Shown: positions 45,209 through 54,511, numbered from the stretch's first letter. The stretch: DNA of 64,000 bases from Fulvimarina pelagi HTCC2506 (GCF_000153705.1 NZ_DS022272.1:2740798-2804797); one strand, 5' to 3'. Notes: generated by a model not told the origin, from the letters alone. Translations and numbers: made by a program.

Positions 45209-46219
45209 TCATTCCCACTCCAGCTCGGCATAGGCTGCAGTTGCGTTCCGGACATTGAATTCGTCAAAGAGCTGCCATTCATCTTTCTCGGACTGCCCGG
45301 CGGCTGTGCTGGCCTCGGCGAGCGGCACGCCATCCTCGATCATCTGACGAATATCGCTGGTCAAGACGTCGAGATAGCGAATTTGCGGCTCAGCGCCCGA
45401 AGGCCAGGCGATGTCGCTCGGACCGTGTCCGGGTACGGCGCGATCGGCCCCTGTGGCCGTTAGATTCGTCAAGATATCCCTCCAGCCGAGAATGCTGCCG
45501 TCGAGCGATGGGCAATGGTCTTGGAATACCAGATCTCCTGTGAAAAGCGTTCTGGTCTTCTCGTCGAACAGAGTGAGATCGTTGTTGGTGTGCGCAGTCG
45601 GCCAGGCGCGCAGCGACAGCTGCCGGTTTCCGAGATCGAGTGTCGCTTCATCGGCTACCGTCATCGTAGGGGCGATGATCGAAACCTCAGCCATGAACTC
45701 GGCCCCCATGAGTTCGAGGTTCGCGCGCAGATAGCTTTCTCTTCGAGCCGCAAGTGCATTGGGAAGATTGATGTGACCGACAAACGTAGCGGTGCCATCC
45801 ACGTAGGCCGCATTGCCGAAGATATGATCGGGGTGCATGTGGGTGTTGACGACGAAACGAATTGGATTGTCGGTTCGCTGACGGATCGCCGCGATCATCT
45901 GGCGAGCTTCCGTGACGCTGCCGCCGCTATCGATCACCGCCACGGCATCGTCTCCGACGATGAAGCCGATATTGGCGATCCCGCCCTCGTTGGATGCACG
46001 CATCAGATCGACGACACCGTGATGAACGAAGACGCCTTCAGCGATCTCCGAGACATCGAGCGGGATCGCCGAAATTTCAGAAGCGGTCTCGGCTAGAGCC
46101 GTCCCCGGAAACCAAGGCAGCGCAACGAAGGGGCCTGCGACGCAGAGAAAGCGGCGCCTTGTCAACGAACGATCCGCCTTCATCAGACCGTTCATCTGGT
46201 CTTCCGTCAGGCAACACAT
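45209..46219 (-). CDS. Exported metallo-beta-lactamase-fold hydrolase
   Basis: 336 residues. A Tat-type signal is present (SLTRRRFLCVAGPFVALP with the RR-x-F-L motif). The metal-binding motif THMHPDHIFGN (H-x-H-x-D-H) lies near residue 130, with further ligands in PTAHTNNDLTLFDEKTRTLF and GHGPSD. Overall form resembles the periplasmic zinc hydrolases associated with quinoprotein or sulfur-oxidation systems, but no such system is nearby. The ATG at 46219 has a strong GGGAGG site; substrate unknown. Confidence 0.82.
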   Translation of the reverse strand: MCCLTEDQMNGLMKADRSLTRRRFLCVAGPFVALPWFPGTALAETASEISAIPLDVSEIAEGVFVHHGVVDLMRASNEGGIANIGFIVGDDAVAVIDSGGSVTEARQMIAAIRQRTDNPIRFVVNTHMHPDHIFGNAAYVDGTATFVGHINLPNALAARRESYLRANLELMGAEFMAEVSIIAPTMTVADEATLDLGNRQLSLRAWPTAHTNNDLTLFDEKTRTLFTGDLVFQDHCPSLDGSILGWRDILTNLTATGADRAVPGHGPSDIAWPSGAEPQIRYLDVLTSDIRQMIEDGVPLAEASTAAGQSEKDEWQLFDEFNVRNATAAYAELEWE

Positions 46220-47105
46220 CGAACCCTCCCACCACTGTTTCCGTCTGCGCCCTGCTCATGGGGGCCGTCTCCCGACCGTCGTTCAGGGGCACCGAATCGC
46301 TATCCTCTGAATGAAACCATCGCGCGGATGAAAACGCCAGGTTTCGGCAGATGCCTGAAGCGTCGGAGCCGAGCGCTTTCTAAGATCTGGACTGACCCCG
46401 AGGCGCGGCCTTTTTCGTTCGATCGCTCGGATTCCCCGTCTCACCCATCCGAAGGACCGACCGCACAAGAATGCGCTTCGCGCACGACCGCGAATGCGTA
46501 AACAACTTGGCTTGCCAGGAAGGCCTTGCGGCTACAGCGGTGCCCTTAAGCCGGGTCCTGCTATTCGAAACGTCGATCCAGACTGTCGTGATCGACATGC
46601 CGGGATGTATGACACCGATGAGGCTTCTTTTGACCGGGAGCGAACCGCCGAGCCAGCAGCCAGGTTCGAGCCGGACCACCGATATATACAACTACGAAGA
46701 CTAAGTGGCGGTGCTGGCAGTCAGCCGCGAACTGGTCTCTCAGCAGCTTCCCTGTTTGCAAAGGAATAACAGGGAAATGGGTGCGCTTTCATAGATTCGA
46801 GCGTAGATTGGGACGAACGCAAGCCCTTCATCGCAGGGCTGGTCACCAAAATTCCCCTATCCGGTAACAGGGAAAATTCATCGCCCGATCAAAGAGCCGC
46901 AGTTGCGCTGCAGGGAAACCAAAAATCTCGAACGATGTTGGACGGTTCTCGCGGCCGGACTTCGCAACTTTACCCCAGATTCTTGAAAAACCACGTCGCT
47001 CGTGGACGGCAGGCAAAACTGTAGCTACGCAAGCAATGAAGCGCCCCGAGACGGAGAACCTCCGTCTGGCATGGTCGACACAGGCCCGGCGGCGGACGGG
47101 GCTCA
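46220..47105. other. Gene-free stretch with repeated TAACAGGGAAA motifs
   Basis: About 890 bases without a supported gene. TAACAGGGAAA occurs at 46767-46777 and again at 46865-46875, with a shorter CAGGGAAA near 46911. I recognise no protein in either strand. It grades into insertion-sequence remnants on the right and is probably decayed mobile DNA. Confidence 0.5.
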
Positions 47106-47246
47106 TTATTTAACTGAGGCAGCCTCCCGCTGGATCGGCTTCTCAAGTGTCACGGCCAACATGGCTTCCCGAAGCCGCCCGTTTTCTTACTCAAGCTCTC
47201 TTGACCGCTTCACCTGGTCGGTTTTGAGCCTGACATACTCTTTGCG
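47106..47246 (-). pseudogene. IS3-family OrfA 3' remnant
   Basis: On the minus strand the frame reads KEYVRLKTDQVKRSRELE, stop, ENGRLREAMLAVTLEKPIQR, EAASVK, stop. This is the leucine-zipper C-terminal end of an IS3-group OrfA (compare L-E-x-E-N-x-R-L-R-x-x-x-A-x-L-x-L-x-K-x-I-L-x-E-A-A). An internal TAA and loss of the N-terminal helix-turn-helix show it is dead. No matching OrfB was seen next to it. Confidence 0.7.
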
Positions 47247-47319
47247 TCAGCCGATCGCATGGACGGCACTCCCTTCTGGGCCACAAACTACGGCTCTGCC
47301 AACTGGAAGGAGACATGGC

Positions 47320-47760
47320 ATGCCCCTCGATGTACTCGGCAACCTCGCGGAGACCATTTTTCAAACTTCATGGCGTCAATGCAGTCGGCCGTGTCGTCCT
47401 GAAGCGGTGCGTGGTGCGCAATCAGATCATCGAAGTGGTGGTGCAGACCCAAGCCTGCACAATCGTCGCCGAAGCCTGCACCGGCGCTTGCAAGTTCGAA
47501 GCAAACGGACATCGGGTGGAGATCATCAGTCCGCAGTGCAGATGCCCTCGGTCCGGCGAAAGCAGAACGACAGCCACGTTGCCGAGGCGACCTGCACCGC
47601 CGCCCGGCAACTTCATATCCCGCGGGTGCCAGAGAAAACCGTCGAGCGGCAGACCGTTCAAGCCCTTCACCGCGCCCGCCAGCGAATGGTCAACCATCGC
47701 ACTGCCCTGGTCAGCCAAACCCGCAACATTCTACTCGATCGCAGTCCAGCCATGCCCAAG
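47320..47760 (+). pseudogene. IS110-family transposase remnant
   Basis: Preceded by GGAAGGAGAC, a frame begins at the ATG at 47320 (LGNLAETIF, equivalent to the I-G-L-D-L-A-K start). After a T-run at 47357-47361 similarity passes to another frame: KLHGVNAVGRVVLKR, then IVAEACTGACKFEANGHRV. Near 47530 it passes back: VRRKQNDSHVAEATCTAA, then TVQALHRARQRMVNHRTALV. These are the DEDD-domain and helical blocks of IS110 transposases. The C-terminal Transposase_20 half is missing. At least two frameshifts and truncation mean it is inactive. Confidence 0.75.
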
Positions 47761-47864
47761 AGCATTACCCGCGCCAGACGGCTCAATAACTATCGAGTTT
47801 GGTCGTGTGCGGGCCGCACCGTGCGGCGGCTATCGAGGGCGTCACACGGTGCGGGATCTAAATG

Positions 47865-48290
47865 TCAGTTGAACGTATGTAGTTTGAGCTTCAAGCTTCC
47901 ATCGTCCTGTCTTTCGAATACGTGGGTCGCGATTCCGCCAATATCTGAACCATCTCCGCCCTTTGCGCTCCATCGGGAAGCTGCCACGATCTCGTCGCCG
48001 TCTTCCATGACGTTGATGACTTCCAGTTGGTGGTCCGTCACGCCATTCTGAAACAAGCCGTCGAAGAAGGATTGGACGCCCTCGGGCCCTTCTACGACGT
48101 CGTGGGTCGGAGGAAGGAAGATCGCGTCATCCGTATACGAAGCGGCCACCGCGGCTGCATCCCCGCTGTTGAACGCTTCGTTCCACTGCTGATAGGCAGC
48201 TTCAACGTCGTCGGCGCCGGCCGCGTGGGCCGTGGCACTCACCCCGATCGCGAGAGTAGCTGCGAGCATCGTTTTCGTGATGTTTTTCAT
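47865..48290 (-). CDS. Secreted SnoaL-like (NTF2-fold) protein
   Basis: 141 residues. Signal peptide MKNITKTMLAATLAIGVSAT to about AHAA, then an NTF2-like domain: VEAAYQQWNEAFNSGDAAAV, ASYTDDAIFLPPTHDVVEG, FFDGLFQNGVTDHQLEVINV and ASRWSAKGG. This is the DUF4440/SgcJ type of small periplasmic protein, function unknown. It is intact although it lies between two decayed insertion sequences. The ATG at 48290 starts the signal peptide; one 12 bases upstream is also open. Confidence 0.8.
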   Translation of the reverse strand: MKNITKTMLAATLAIGVSATAHAAGADDVEAAYQQWNEAFNSGDAAAVAASYTDDAIFLPPTHDVVEGPEGVQSFFDGLFQNGVTDHQLEVINVMEDGDEIVAASRWSAKGGDGSDIGGIATHVFERQDDGSLKLKLHTFN

Positions 48291-48302
48291 TGATTCCTCC
48301 AT

Positions 48303-48597
48303 TCCTCAATTTTTCATTCAACGATGAAGAATTATCTATAGACAGCAGGAAAAGCACCGCTTTTTCGAATAGATACGCCGAATCATACTATCCGTTCATC
48401 ATTTTTCTAAAAGAGTTACCTATAGTAAGCAAACGAATTTCGAGAAGAAAGCGTCGAATCCAGTCTATGGTAGATGGCCGCTCTTCGCCGGCAATCGACG
48501 CGATAGCGTCTGCGAAACGCCACCTATTTGAATTCCCAGTCTGGTCCAAGCCACTGGTCGAGCTCGTCAGACCCGATACAGATCATTCGCCGTAACA
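48303..48597. other. AT-richer gene-free region upstream of the SnoaL-like gene
   Basis: About 295 bases. The promoter of the SnoaL-like gene (minus strand) must lie at its left end. A 101-codon plus-strand frame exists but has no family resemblance and I do not call it. Confidence 0.4.
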
Positions 48598-49120
48598 CGC
48601 CGGACGACAGGCGCGATGGCGTGCGGCCTCCTATCGCGCCGAAGTCCGCGAACGCACGGTTCGGATGGTTTTGGATCTTTGCAGAGAGCATGCCTTGGCA
48701 GTGGGAGGCGATCTAGTGGATTGCGTCGACGATCGGTTTCTCGGGCGAGACAAATCGCAACTGGGTTCGCCACGCCAAACGCGATGATCGCCTCTGTGGT
48801 GGGCCGACGAGTGAAGAGAAGTAGGAACTGGCGAAGACCCGACGGGAGAAACAAAAGCTAAACCAAACCAATGAAATTCGTCGTGAAGCGAGCGCATATT
48901 TTGTCCAGGCGCAGCTCTACCGCCGACGAAAGACATCAAGGCCTTGATCGAAAACCATCGAGGCGTCTGAAAGGTCGCGCCGATCTGCCGGGTTCTATCG
49001 ATCGGCCGGTAGGCCTATCGCGAGCATTCGGTGAGAAAGGCCGACGCAGTGCGCCGATTGGATCGTGAGAAGCAAAACGAGAAACTCGGCACGGAGAGTC
49101 TGCGTGTCTTAACCGGGAAA
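48598..49120 (+). pseudogene. IS3-family element remnant (OrfA and start of OrfB)
   Basis: OrfA: AEVRERTVRMVLDLCREHA in one frame, then after a shift near 48697 QWEAI, stop, WIASTIGFSGETNRNWVRH; then ELAKTRREKQKLNQTNEIRR and EASAYFVQAQLYRRRK (the R-K-A-S-A-Y-F-A-Q-A-E-L block). OrfB begins IKALIENHRGV, stop, KVAPICRVLSIGR, stop, AYREHSVRKADAVRR. Order and spacing are those of an intact IS3-group element, but with at least one frameshift, several stops and no catalytic DDE domain. Ends were not located. Confidence 0.78.
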
Positions 49121-49152
49121 CTTGGAGTCTTGTGGCTTTTGGCCAGCTCGTT

Positions 49153-50514
49153 TCAGTTTCCCTTCAGGGCTTCTACGAAGAGATCCGGGCCACCTAGTTG
49201 CCCGCCCTTTAGGACCACTTGGAGCCCGTCAAAAGCCGGATCGTAGCCATGGCAACGGCAGATCGGGGCACCCTTGCCGAGCGGGTGGGCCACCTCAAGG
49301 GCCGTCACAGGAATGGTTTCCAGAACCCGGCCCGCGGTGTCTCCACCGGCGACGACGATACGACGCAGCTCCAGTCGGGGAACGAGGTCTGCGGCGAGAT
49401 GCCCAAGTGCCAATCCGATGTCGTCCTGCGCCTTAGTAAAGGTAGCCCGATCGGCACCGTATTCTTTCTGCAAGTCCGCAAAGGCCGGATCATCGACAGT
49501 GCGGGCCGCGTAGACGAGGACACCTTCATGGTCTTCGAACGCGGTTCTCACCGCCGCCGCGACTCGGTCAATCTCGCCGGGAGCGTGAGCCGCATTTGCG
49601 ACCGCCATGACGTCGAGCCGGATCGAGGCGAACCCTGCCTCTTCCGCTTTTTCGATCTGCTGAGCGGTCACGACCGAGCAGCTTCCCGAAAGAACAAGCA
49701 GCTTCTTGACCGACGCAACGGGCGGGAACGCCGGCGCAGACCTTGGAAGAAGACCGTCGGCGCGCCAGTGGGCGACGAGCGCGTATTGCAAGCCGGAAGA
49801 CGAGGCGCTGAAGATTTTACCGTTCGCGCGCTGCCAGACGAGCCGGCCAGCTTCCTCCTGCGAGGCGTCGTGGAGAACATCAAGGAAGGCGACCGCTCCT
49901 GCGGACAAGGCCTTGTCGGCTGCCGCATCCGCGTTTCCGGACGCCATCGTTGCAACGTCGATCGAGACGATGGGCCGTTCGGTCTGTTCGGCGAGGTGCC
50001 GCGTGAGGTCGCCCTCCTTCATCGGGGTGACCGGATGACGCGACATCGTCGGATGGCGATCGATCCGGAAATGCTCGCCGCCGGTCGCGGCGAACAGATT
50101 GCCGAAGACCTGCCAGCGCCCAAGGTGAGGTGCGCCGACGATCGAGGGAGCCCAGGTCGCATCGCACACCTTGCAGCCAATATCGATCGCCTTGCCGATC
50201 GAGCCTGTTTGGGGCGAGGAATCGAAGGTCGAGCAGACCTTGTATTGGATGAGGCGGGGCTGGAGAGCCGTCAGACGCTCGAACACCGCCGGCAGATGTG
50301 TCTCCATCCAGTCGGGACTCTTGGAGCGAGCCGTCCCAGCGATGCCGACGACCGGATAGTCCTTGAACCGTTCCAAGGCCGCATCATCCGGCGTCGCGGT
50401 GAAGAGGACGGTCTTCAGTCCGGCGAGAGCCGTTACCTCCATTGCGTCTGTCGAACCGGTGAAGTCGTCACCATAGAAGGCGAGAAGAACGCCCTTCGGA
50501 AGAGCACGGGTCAT
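49153..50514 (-). CDS. DUF1537 four-carbon acid-sugar kinase family
   Basis: 453 residues. The N-terminal substrate domain has LLAFYGDDFTGSTDAMEVTA and QYKVCSTFDSSPQTGSIGKA; the C-terminal ATP-binding domain has LRRIVVAGGDTAGRVLETIP. Characterised members phosphorylate D-threonate, D-erythronate, 3-oxo-tetronates or 3-oxo-isoapionate. Its place at the end of a TRAP-dehydrogenase operon facing a RuBisCO-like gene best suits a 3-oxo-acid-sugar kinase (OtnK- or OiaK-like), but which one cannot be decided by eye. Confidence 0.85.
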   Translation of the reverse strand: MTRALPKGVLLAFYGDDFTGSTDAMEVTALAGLKTVLFTATPDDAALERFKDYPVVGIAGTARSKSPDWMETHLPAVFERLTALQPRLIQYKVCSTFDSSPQTGSIGKAIDIGCKVCDATWAPSIVGAPHLGRWQVFGNLFAATGGEHFRIDRHPTMSRHPVTPMKEGDLTRHLAEQTERPIVSIDVATMASGNADAAADKALSAGAVAFLDVLHDASQEEAGRLVWQRANGKIFSASSSGLQYALVAHWRADGLLPRSAPAFPPVASVKKLLVLSGSCSVVTAQQIEKAEEAGFASIRLDVMAVANAAHAPGEIDRVAAAVRTAFEDHEGVLVYAARTVDDPAFADLQKEYGADRATFTKAQDDIGLALGHLAADLVPRLELRRIVVAGGDTAGRVLETIPVTALEVAHPLGKGAPICRCHGYDPAFDGLQVVLKGGQLGGPDLFVEALKGN

Positions 50515-50574
50515 GAATTCGGGTCCGATTGCCGTTGTATCTTGAGAGGCTCAGGCGGCCATGGCCGGGCTTGT

Positions 50575-51525
50575 CTACCGCTGTTTATTGATCCAGTCGG
50601 CATAGTCGCGCAGGCCTTCCTCGATTTCCGTGAAGCGCGGCGTGAAATTCAGGAGCTGCTTGGCCTTCGAGATGTCGAGCGGTGCGCCTCGCAAGAAATA
50701 GGAGCCGGGGCCAATCGACATGCCGTGATCACCTCCAGCGATCCGCTCCGCGGCCTGCATGATGTTACGGTGGTTGACCGCGACGCCGGAAGAAATGTTG
50801 AACGCTTCGCCGGAGACGTTTCGCGCATCGAGGAGGGCGACGATTCCCTTGGCCGTATCCCGCACATGCGTCCAGTCGAGAGCCTGGTCGCCGCCGGACG
50901 GAGAGGCGACATCCCTCAGGCCCTCCAGGGCACCGAACATCGCCCTGTAGAGTGGGTGCATGCGCGAGGGCATGCGACCGGGACCGTAGACGAAGTAGAG
51001 ACGCGCATTACGCACATCGATCCCGTAGGTCTCGCCGTATTGTAGCGCGAGCGCCTCGTTGGCGACCTTGGTCGCGCCGTATAGGTCGGTCGCCTTCGCT
51101 GGCAGATCCTCGGTCTGGCCGCCGGGCAGATCGCCGTAGACCGCTCCGGAACTCAGATTCACGAATGTCCCGATTTCAAAGATACGCGCGGCCTCGAGCG
51201 CGTTGAGCATGCCGACGGTGTTGATCTGAATGTTGCGGAACGGGCGCTGGGCGAATGTCGGTCCGGCGATCACGGCGACGCCCCAGACGATCGCTTCGAT
51301 TCGGCCGTGGTGCGCCCTTATCCTCTCGAACAGCGTGTGGACGTCGAGCACGTCGACCGGCTCGAATGCGAGCCTGTCGGAAACCGCCACCAGATGGTCG
51401 AGACCGAGGGCGGCGTAGTCGCCAGACCCAGCATCGAATATGACGACATCCTCGCCGCGTGCTGCGAGATCGTGCGCGACCCAGGATCCGACGTGGCCGA
51501 GGCCGCCGAAGATTGCGATGGACAT
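50575..51525 (-). CDS. Extended SDR: NAD-dependent epimerase/dehydrogenase, probably sugar-acid oxidising
   Basis: 316 residues. Rossmann motif IAIFGGLGHVGSWVAHDLAA, catalytic serine in VNLSSGAVYGDLPGG and the Y-x-x-x-K pair in DLYGATKVANEALAL; ARLYFVYGPG is a substrate-side motif of the extended SDR family. D-erythronate dehydrogenase (DenD) of known DUF1537 clusters belongs to this same superfamily, so it may oxidise the sugar acid before phosphorylation. It follows dctM by 33 bases, preceded by AAAGGAAA. Confidence 0.82.
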   Translation of the reverse strand: MSIAIFGGLGHVGSWVAHDLAARGEDVVIFDAGSGDYAALGLDHLVAVSDRLAFEPVDVLDVHTLFERIRAHHGRIEAIVWGVAVIAGPTFAQRPFRNIQINTVGMLNALEAARIFEIGTFVNLSSGAVYGDLPGGQTEDLPAKATDLYGATKVANEALALQYGETYGIDVRNARLYFVYGPGRMPSRMHPLYRAMFGALEGLRDVASPSGGDQALDWTHVRDTAKGIVALLDARNVSGEAFNISSGVAVNHRNIMQAAERIAGGDHGMSIGPGSYFLRGAPLDISKAKQLLNFTPRFTEIEEGLRDYADWINKQR

Positions 51526-51558
51526 TCAATTTCCTTTGATCTTGGCCGTAAGGGGCGC

Positions 51559-52851
51559 CTAGCGCAGCAGCACACTCGGCACGAAAGTCACCAGCCAGGG
51601 GATGAAGGTGATCAGGATCAGCGTGCCGAATAGAGGGATGTAGAAAGGCAAGATTTCCCGGATGAGCATCCCGAACCTTACGTCCGCCACCTTCTGGACG
51701 GTGAACAGCACGGTTCCTACTGGCGGGGTGATGAGACCGATCATCAGGTTGAGGATCATCACGACGCCGAAATGGATCGGGTCAATTCCGTAGGTCTGGA
51801 TGAGCGGCACGACGATCGGCGTCAGCAGAAAGAGCGCAGGAACGGAATCTATGAAGCAACCGATCAGCAGGATGAATAGGTTGAGGACTATCAGAAGAAC
51901 GACGACGCTCTCGATGTTAGCCGAAAGAAAATCGATAATCTGCGAGGTCACCTGATAGCGGGCAAGCACCCAGGCATAGAGGGCGGAACCGGCGATGATG
52001 ACCAGGAGCGCCGCGGTGTCGACTGCCGTCTCCCTGCAGATGCGCCAGAAGCTTGAAAGGGTCAGAGTGCGATAGACCAGAGCAGCGATGAACGCGCAGT
52101 AGACAACAGCAACGGCGGACGCCTCCGTCGGCGTGAAGATGCCGGAGAGGATACCAAAGATGATGATCATGGGTGTCAGAATGGGCAGGAAGCCGGCCAC
52201 CATCGCTCGTGCGAAATCGGAGAACGAAGCGCGTGTGGCAACCGGATAGCCGCGGCGGTGCGAGATGAAGGCGACGAGCCCCATCATCATCAAACCCATA
52301 AGGATGCCTGGAATAATCGATCCAAGAAACACAGCCGCAATCGAAACATTGGCGAGCGCACCGTAGATGACGGCCGGGATCGAGGGCGGGATGATCGGAC
52401 CGATCGTCGCCGAACTCGCCGTCACCGCGGCACTGAAGCCCCGGTCGTAACCGTCGCGTTCCATGGCGCGGATCTGGACCGGTCCAAGCCCACCGGCATC
52501 GGCAACGGCCGATCCCGACATGCCTGCGAAGATAAAACTGGAGAGGACGTTGACGTGGCCGAGGCCGCCGCGCAGGTGGCCCACCGCCGATCGCGCGATG
52601 TTGAAGACCCGATCGGAGATTCCGGACTCGTTCATCAGCCGACCGATCAGCAGGAAGGCGGGGATGGCGAGAAGGGTGAAACTGTTGACGCCGTAGAGCG
52701 TGCGCTGGGCGACCATCTCGTAGGGCACTACGTCGAAGCCCCGGTTGAGGGCGAGGACGCATATGGACGCGCCGATCATCGCAAAGCCGACGGGAACGCC
52801 GATGAAAAGGAGAAGTAGGAGGGCGCCGAAAAGCACGAGGAAGATCGTCAT
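51559..52851 (-). CDS. dctM: TRAP transporter large permease (DctM)
   Basis: 430 residues with about 12 hydrophobic segments. FLVLFGALLLLLFIGVPVGF, GGLGHVNVLSSFIFAGMSGS, AVTASSATIGPIIPPSIPAV and GLITPPVGTVLFTVQKVADV are the DctM signatures. The start at 52851 overlaps dctQ by four bases (ATGA). The open frame continues upstream but that part is shadow of dctQ. Confidence 0.93.
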   Translation of the reverse strand: MTIFLVLFGALLLLLFIGVPVGFAMIGASICVLALNRGFDVVPYEMVAQRTLYGVNSFTLLAIPAFLLIGRLMNESGISDRVFNIARSAVGHLRGGLGHVNVLSSFIFAGMSGSAVADAGGLGPVQIRAMERDGYDRGFSAAVTASSATIGPIIPPSIPAVIYGALANVSIAAVFLGSIIPGILMGLMMMGLVAFISHRRGYPVATRASFSDFARAMVAGFLPILTPMIIIFGILSGIFTPTEASAVAVVYCAFIAALVYRTLTLSSFWRICRETAVDTAALLVIIAGSALYAWVLARYQVTSQIIDFLSANIESVVVLLIVLNLFILLIGCFIDSVPALFLLTPIVVPLIQTYGIDPIHFGVVMILNLMIGLITPPVGTVLFTVQKVADVRFGMLIREILPFYIPLFGTLILITFIPWLVTFVPSVLLR

Positions 52852-53375
52852 GACCGGGCCTCCGAGCCGCGCTTGCCAGCGATGCGCGCGCCAATGTCGC
52901 GCAGCACGAGGAGAACGAGCAGGACGAGGCCGGTCGCCTGCACGTAATAGAGATAGGAGAACGAGATCGGCAGTGTGCTTGCTGTGACGGAACTCGTGCG
53001 CTGCGCCATGCCTACGGCGCCGTATGCGACGAGAAGCGCAATGACCGCCATTAGGATATCGGCCAGAGTTTCCAGGGCTAGGCGCGCACGGTCCGGCAGA
53101 ACGTCGAGAAGGACGGTAATCCGGATCTGCGCACCGTATCGCTGGGCGATCGCGGCGCCGAAGAAGATCTCGCCGATGAAGAGAAAGCGAGACGTTTCGT
53201 CCGTCCATGGCACGCCAATCCCAAGCGCATAGCGCGACGCGACCTGGACGAACATGACGACGAGCATGCCGATGAACATTGCGACGACGAGAACGTCGAG
53301 TGTTGACCAGAATACATGGACCGCGCGGAGGAGCCCGGACGGACCGTCATCGCGTCCCTCTTGCTTGCTAACCAC
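52848..53375 (-). CDS. dctQ: TRAP transporter small permease (DctQ)
   Basis: 175 residues with four membrane segments. VQVASRYALGIGVPWTDETS is the family signature (R-Y-x-x-x-x-x-x-P-W-T-x-E). The GTG start at 53375 follows GAGGGAGGAAGC; an ATG frame from 53459 is longer but lacks such a site. Couples the binding protein to DctM. Confidence 0.87.
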   Translation of the reverse strand: MVSKQEGRDDGPSGLLRAVHVFWSTLDVLVVAMFIGMLVVMFVQVASRYALGIGVPWTDETSRFLFIGEIFFGAAIAQRYGAQIRITVLLDVLPDRARLALETLADILMAVIALLVAYGAVGMAQRTSSVTASTLPISFSYLYYVQATGLVLLVLLVLRDIGARIAGKRGSEARS

Positions 53376-53473
53376 GACGCTTCCTCCCTCGCCGCGATGG
53401 ATTGAAAGGCAGTCGCGCCAGACGTCTTCCGACGGCGCGACTGCCCGGTGTGTTCTCAACCCCCGGTCGCGTT

Positions 53474-54439
53474 CTAGTCGAACTGAGACATCACGTAGTC
53501 GCGGATACTCGGCGCGAAGCCTTCGGCGATCTTCTTGACCGCCGGTTCGGCCTTCGCCCGGAAGGCTTCCACATTCGGCTCGACAATCTCCATACCCTCG
53601 GCCTGAAGCTCTCCGTAGAGCTTGGATTCGTTGCCGGTGACGAGTTCGTCACCGTATGCGACCGCTTCGTCGATGGCGGTCTGGACCAACTCGCGATCTT
53701 CTTCCGAAAGGCCTTGATAAAAGTCCTCATTCATCAACCAGTGAAAGAACGAGTGCACGTGTTCGGTCTTGTTAACGTAGCTCTGAACTTCGAAAAGCTT
53801 CCCCGAATGGATGTAGTCGACTGGGTTTTCCTGCATGTCGATGACGCCGGTCTGGAGCGAGGTATAGACCTCTGGCCAGGCGATCGGGGACGGCAAGGCA
53901 CCGATCTCGGTCCAGATCTGCACCCATGGTGCAATTTCCGGAACGCGCATGCGAACGCCCTGGATGTCGTCGGGTGACTCGACCCGCTCCTTCGAGGTCA
54001 GATTTCTCGGATTGCGCACGGAGAGGCCGACGAGACGGAGATTGCCCGTCGCGATCACCGCCTGGCGCAGTTCCTCGCCCGTGTCGCCTTCGTAGACCTG
54101 ACGGGCTTCGTCGCTCGAATCAAAGGTGAAGGGCAGGTCGGCAGCGGCATATTGCGGTGCATAGAGGCTCATCGGCATCGAGCCGCCGAGAGCGATCTGG
54201 TACTCGCCGAAGCTTGCCCCCTCAAGATGGTCGCGTTCACCGCCAACCTCGGTTCCGAGAAGCGTCACGGTATGCTCGCCGTTGGAGCGCTCTTCGATCA
54301 GCTGCTTCAGGCGCTCGCCAACCTGGAACATCTCGTGGGTCGGCTCAACGTGGAGCGCGATCGCGATGTCCTCGGCGGAAGCGGGAAATGCGATCACAGA
54401 CGCTGTGAAAGCGAGCGCGGCAATTTTGCTGTGGTTCAT
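53474..54439 (-). CDS. dctP: TRAP transporter solute-binding protein (DctP)
   Basis: 321 residues. Signal peptide MNHSKIAALAFTASVIAFPA to about SAED. Mature motifs: ALHVEPTHEMFQVGERLKQL, LGLSVRNPRNLTSK-like VGLSVRNPRNLTSKERV, GVRMRVPEIAPWVQIWTEIG (the arginine that grips the carboxylate) and EVYTSLQTGVIDMQENPVDY. This is the C4-dicarboxylate/sugar-acid-binding class. ATG at 54439 follows GGAGGACCCG. First gene of the TRAP-SDR-kinase operon. Confidence 0.92.
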   Translation of the reverse strand: MNHSKIAALAFTASVIAFPASAEDIAIALHVEPTHEMFQVGERLKQLIEERSNGEHTVTLLGTEVGGERDHLEGASFGEYQIALGGSMPMSLYAPQYAAADLPFTFDSSDEARQVYEGDTGEELRQAVIATGNLRLVGLSVRNPRNLTSKERVESPDDIQGVRMRVPEIAPWVQIWTEIGALPSPIAWPEVYTSLQTGVIDMQENPVDYIHSGKLFEVQSYVNKTEHVHSFFHWLMNEDFYQGLSEEDRELVQTAIDEAVAYGDELVTGNESKLYGELQAEGMEIVEPNVEAFRAKAEPAVKKIAEGFAPSIRDYVMSQFD

Positions 54440-54499
54440 CGTTTCGGGTCCTCCCATGGAATTACACGCCTCCTCCGGCATGCTATTCGAGCCTGCTTG

Positions 54500-54511
54500 T
54501 CAGATATCTGA
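54500..54511. promoter_or_regulatory. Palindrome TCAGATATCTGA, candidate regulator operator
   Basis: A perfect 12-base palindrome midway between dctP and the divergent GntR/FCD gene, in the shared promoter region. It is a natural binding site for that regulator. Binding is inferred. Confidence 0.55.

Noticed and set aside
47002-48051. A 349-codon open frame on the plus strand
   Set aside because: It runs through IS110 debris and the antisense of the SnoaL-like gene; only part of it (IS110 blocks) is recognisable, so I call the relic instead.
48290-48595. A 101-codon plus-strand frame
   Set aside because: No similarity, weak start, and it overlaps the promoter region of the SnoaL-like gene.
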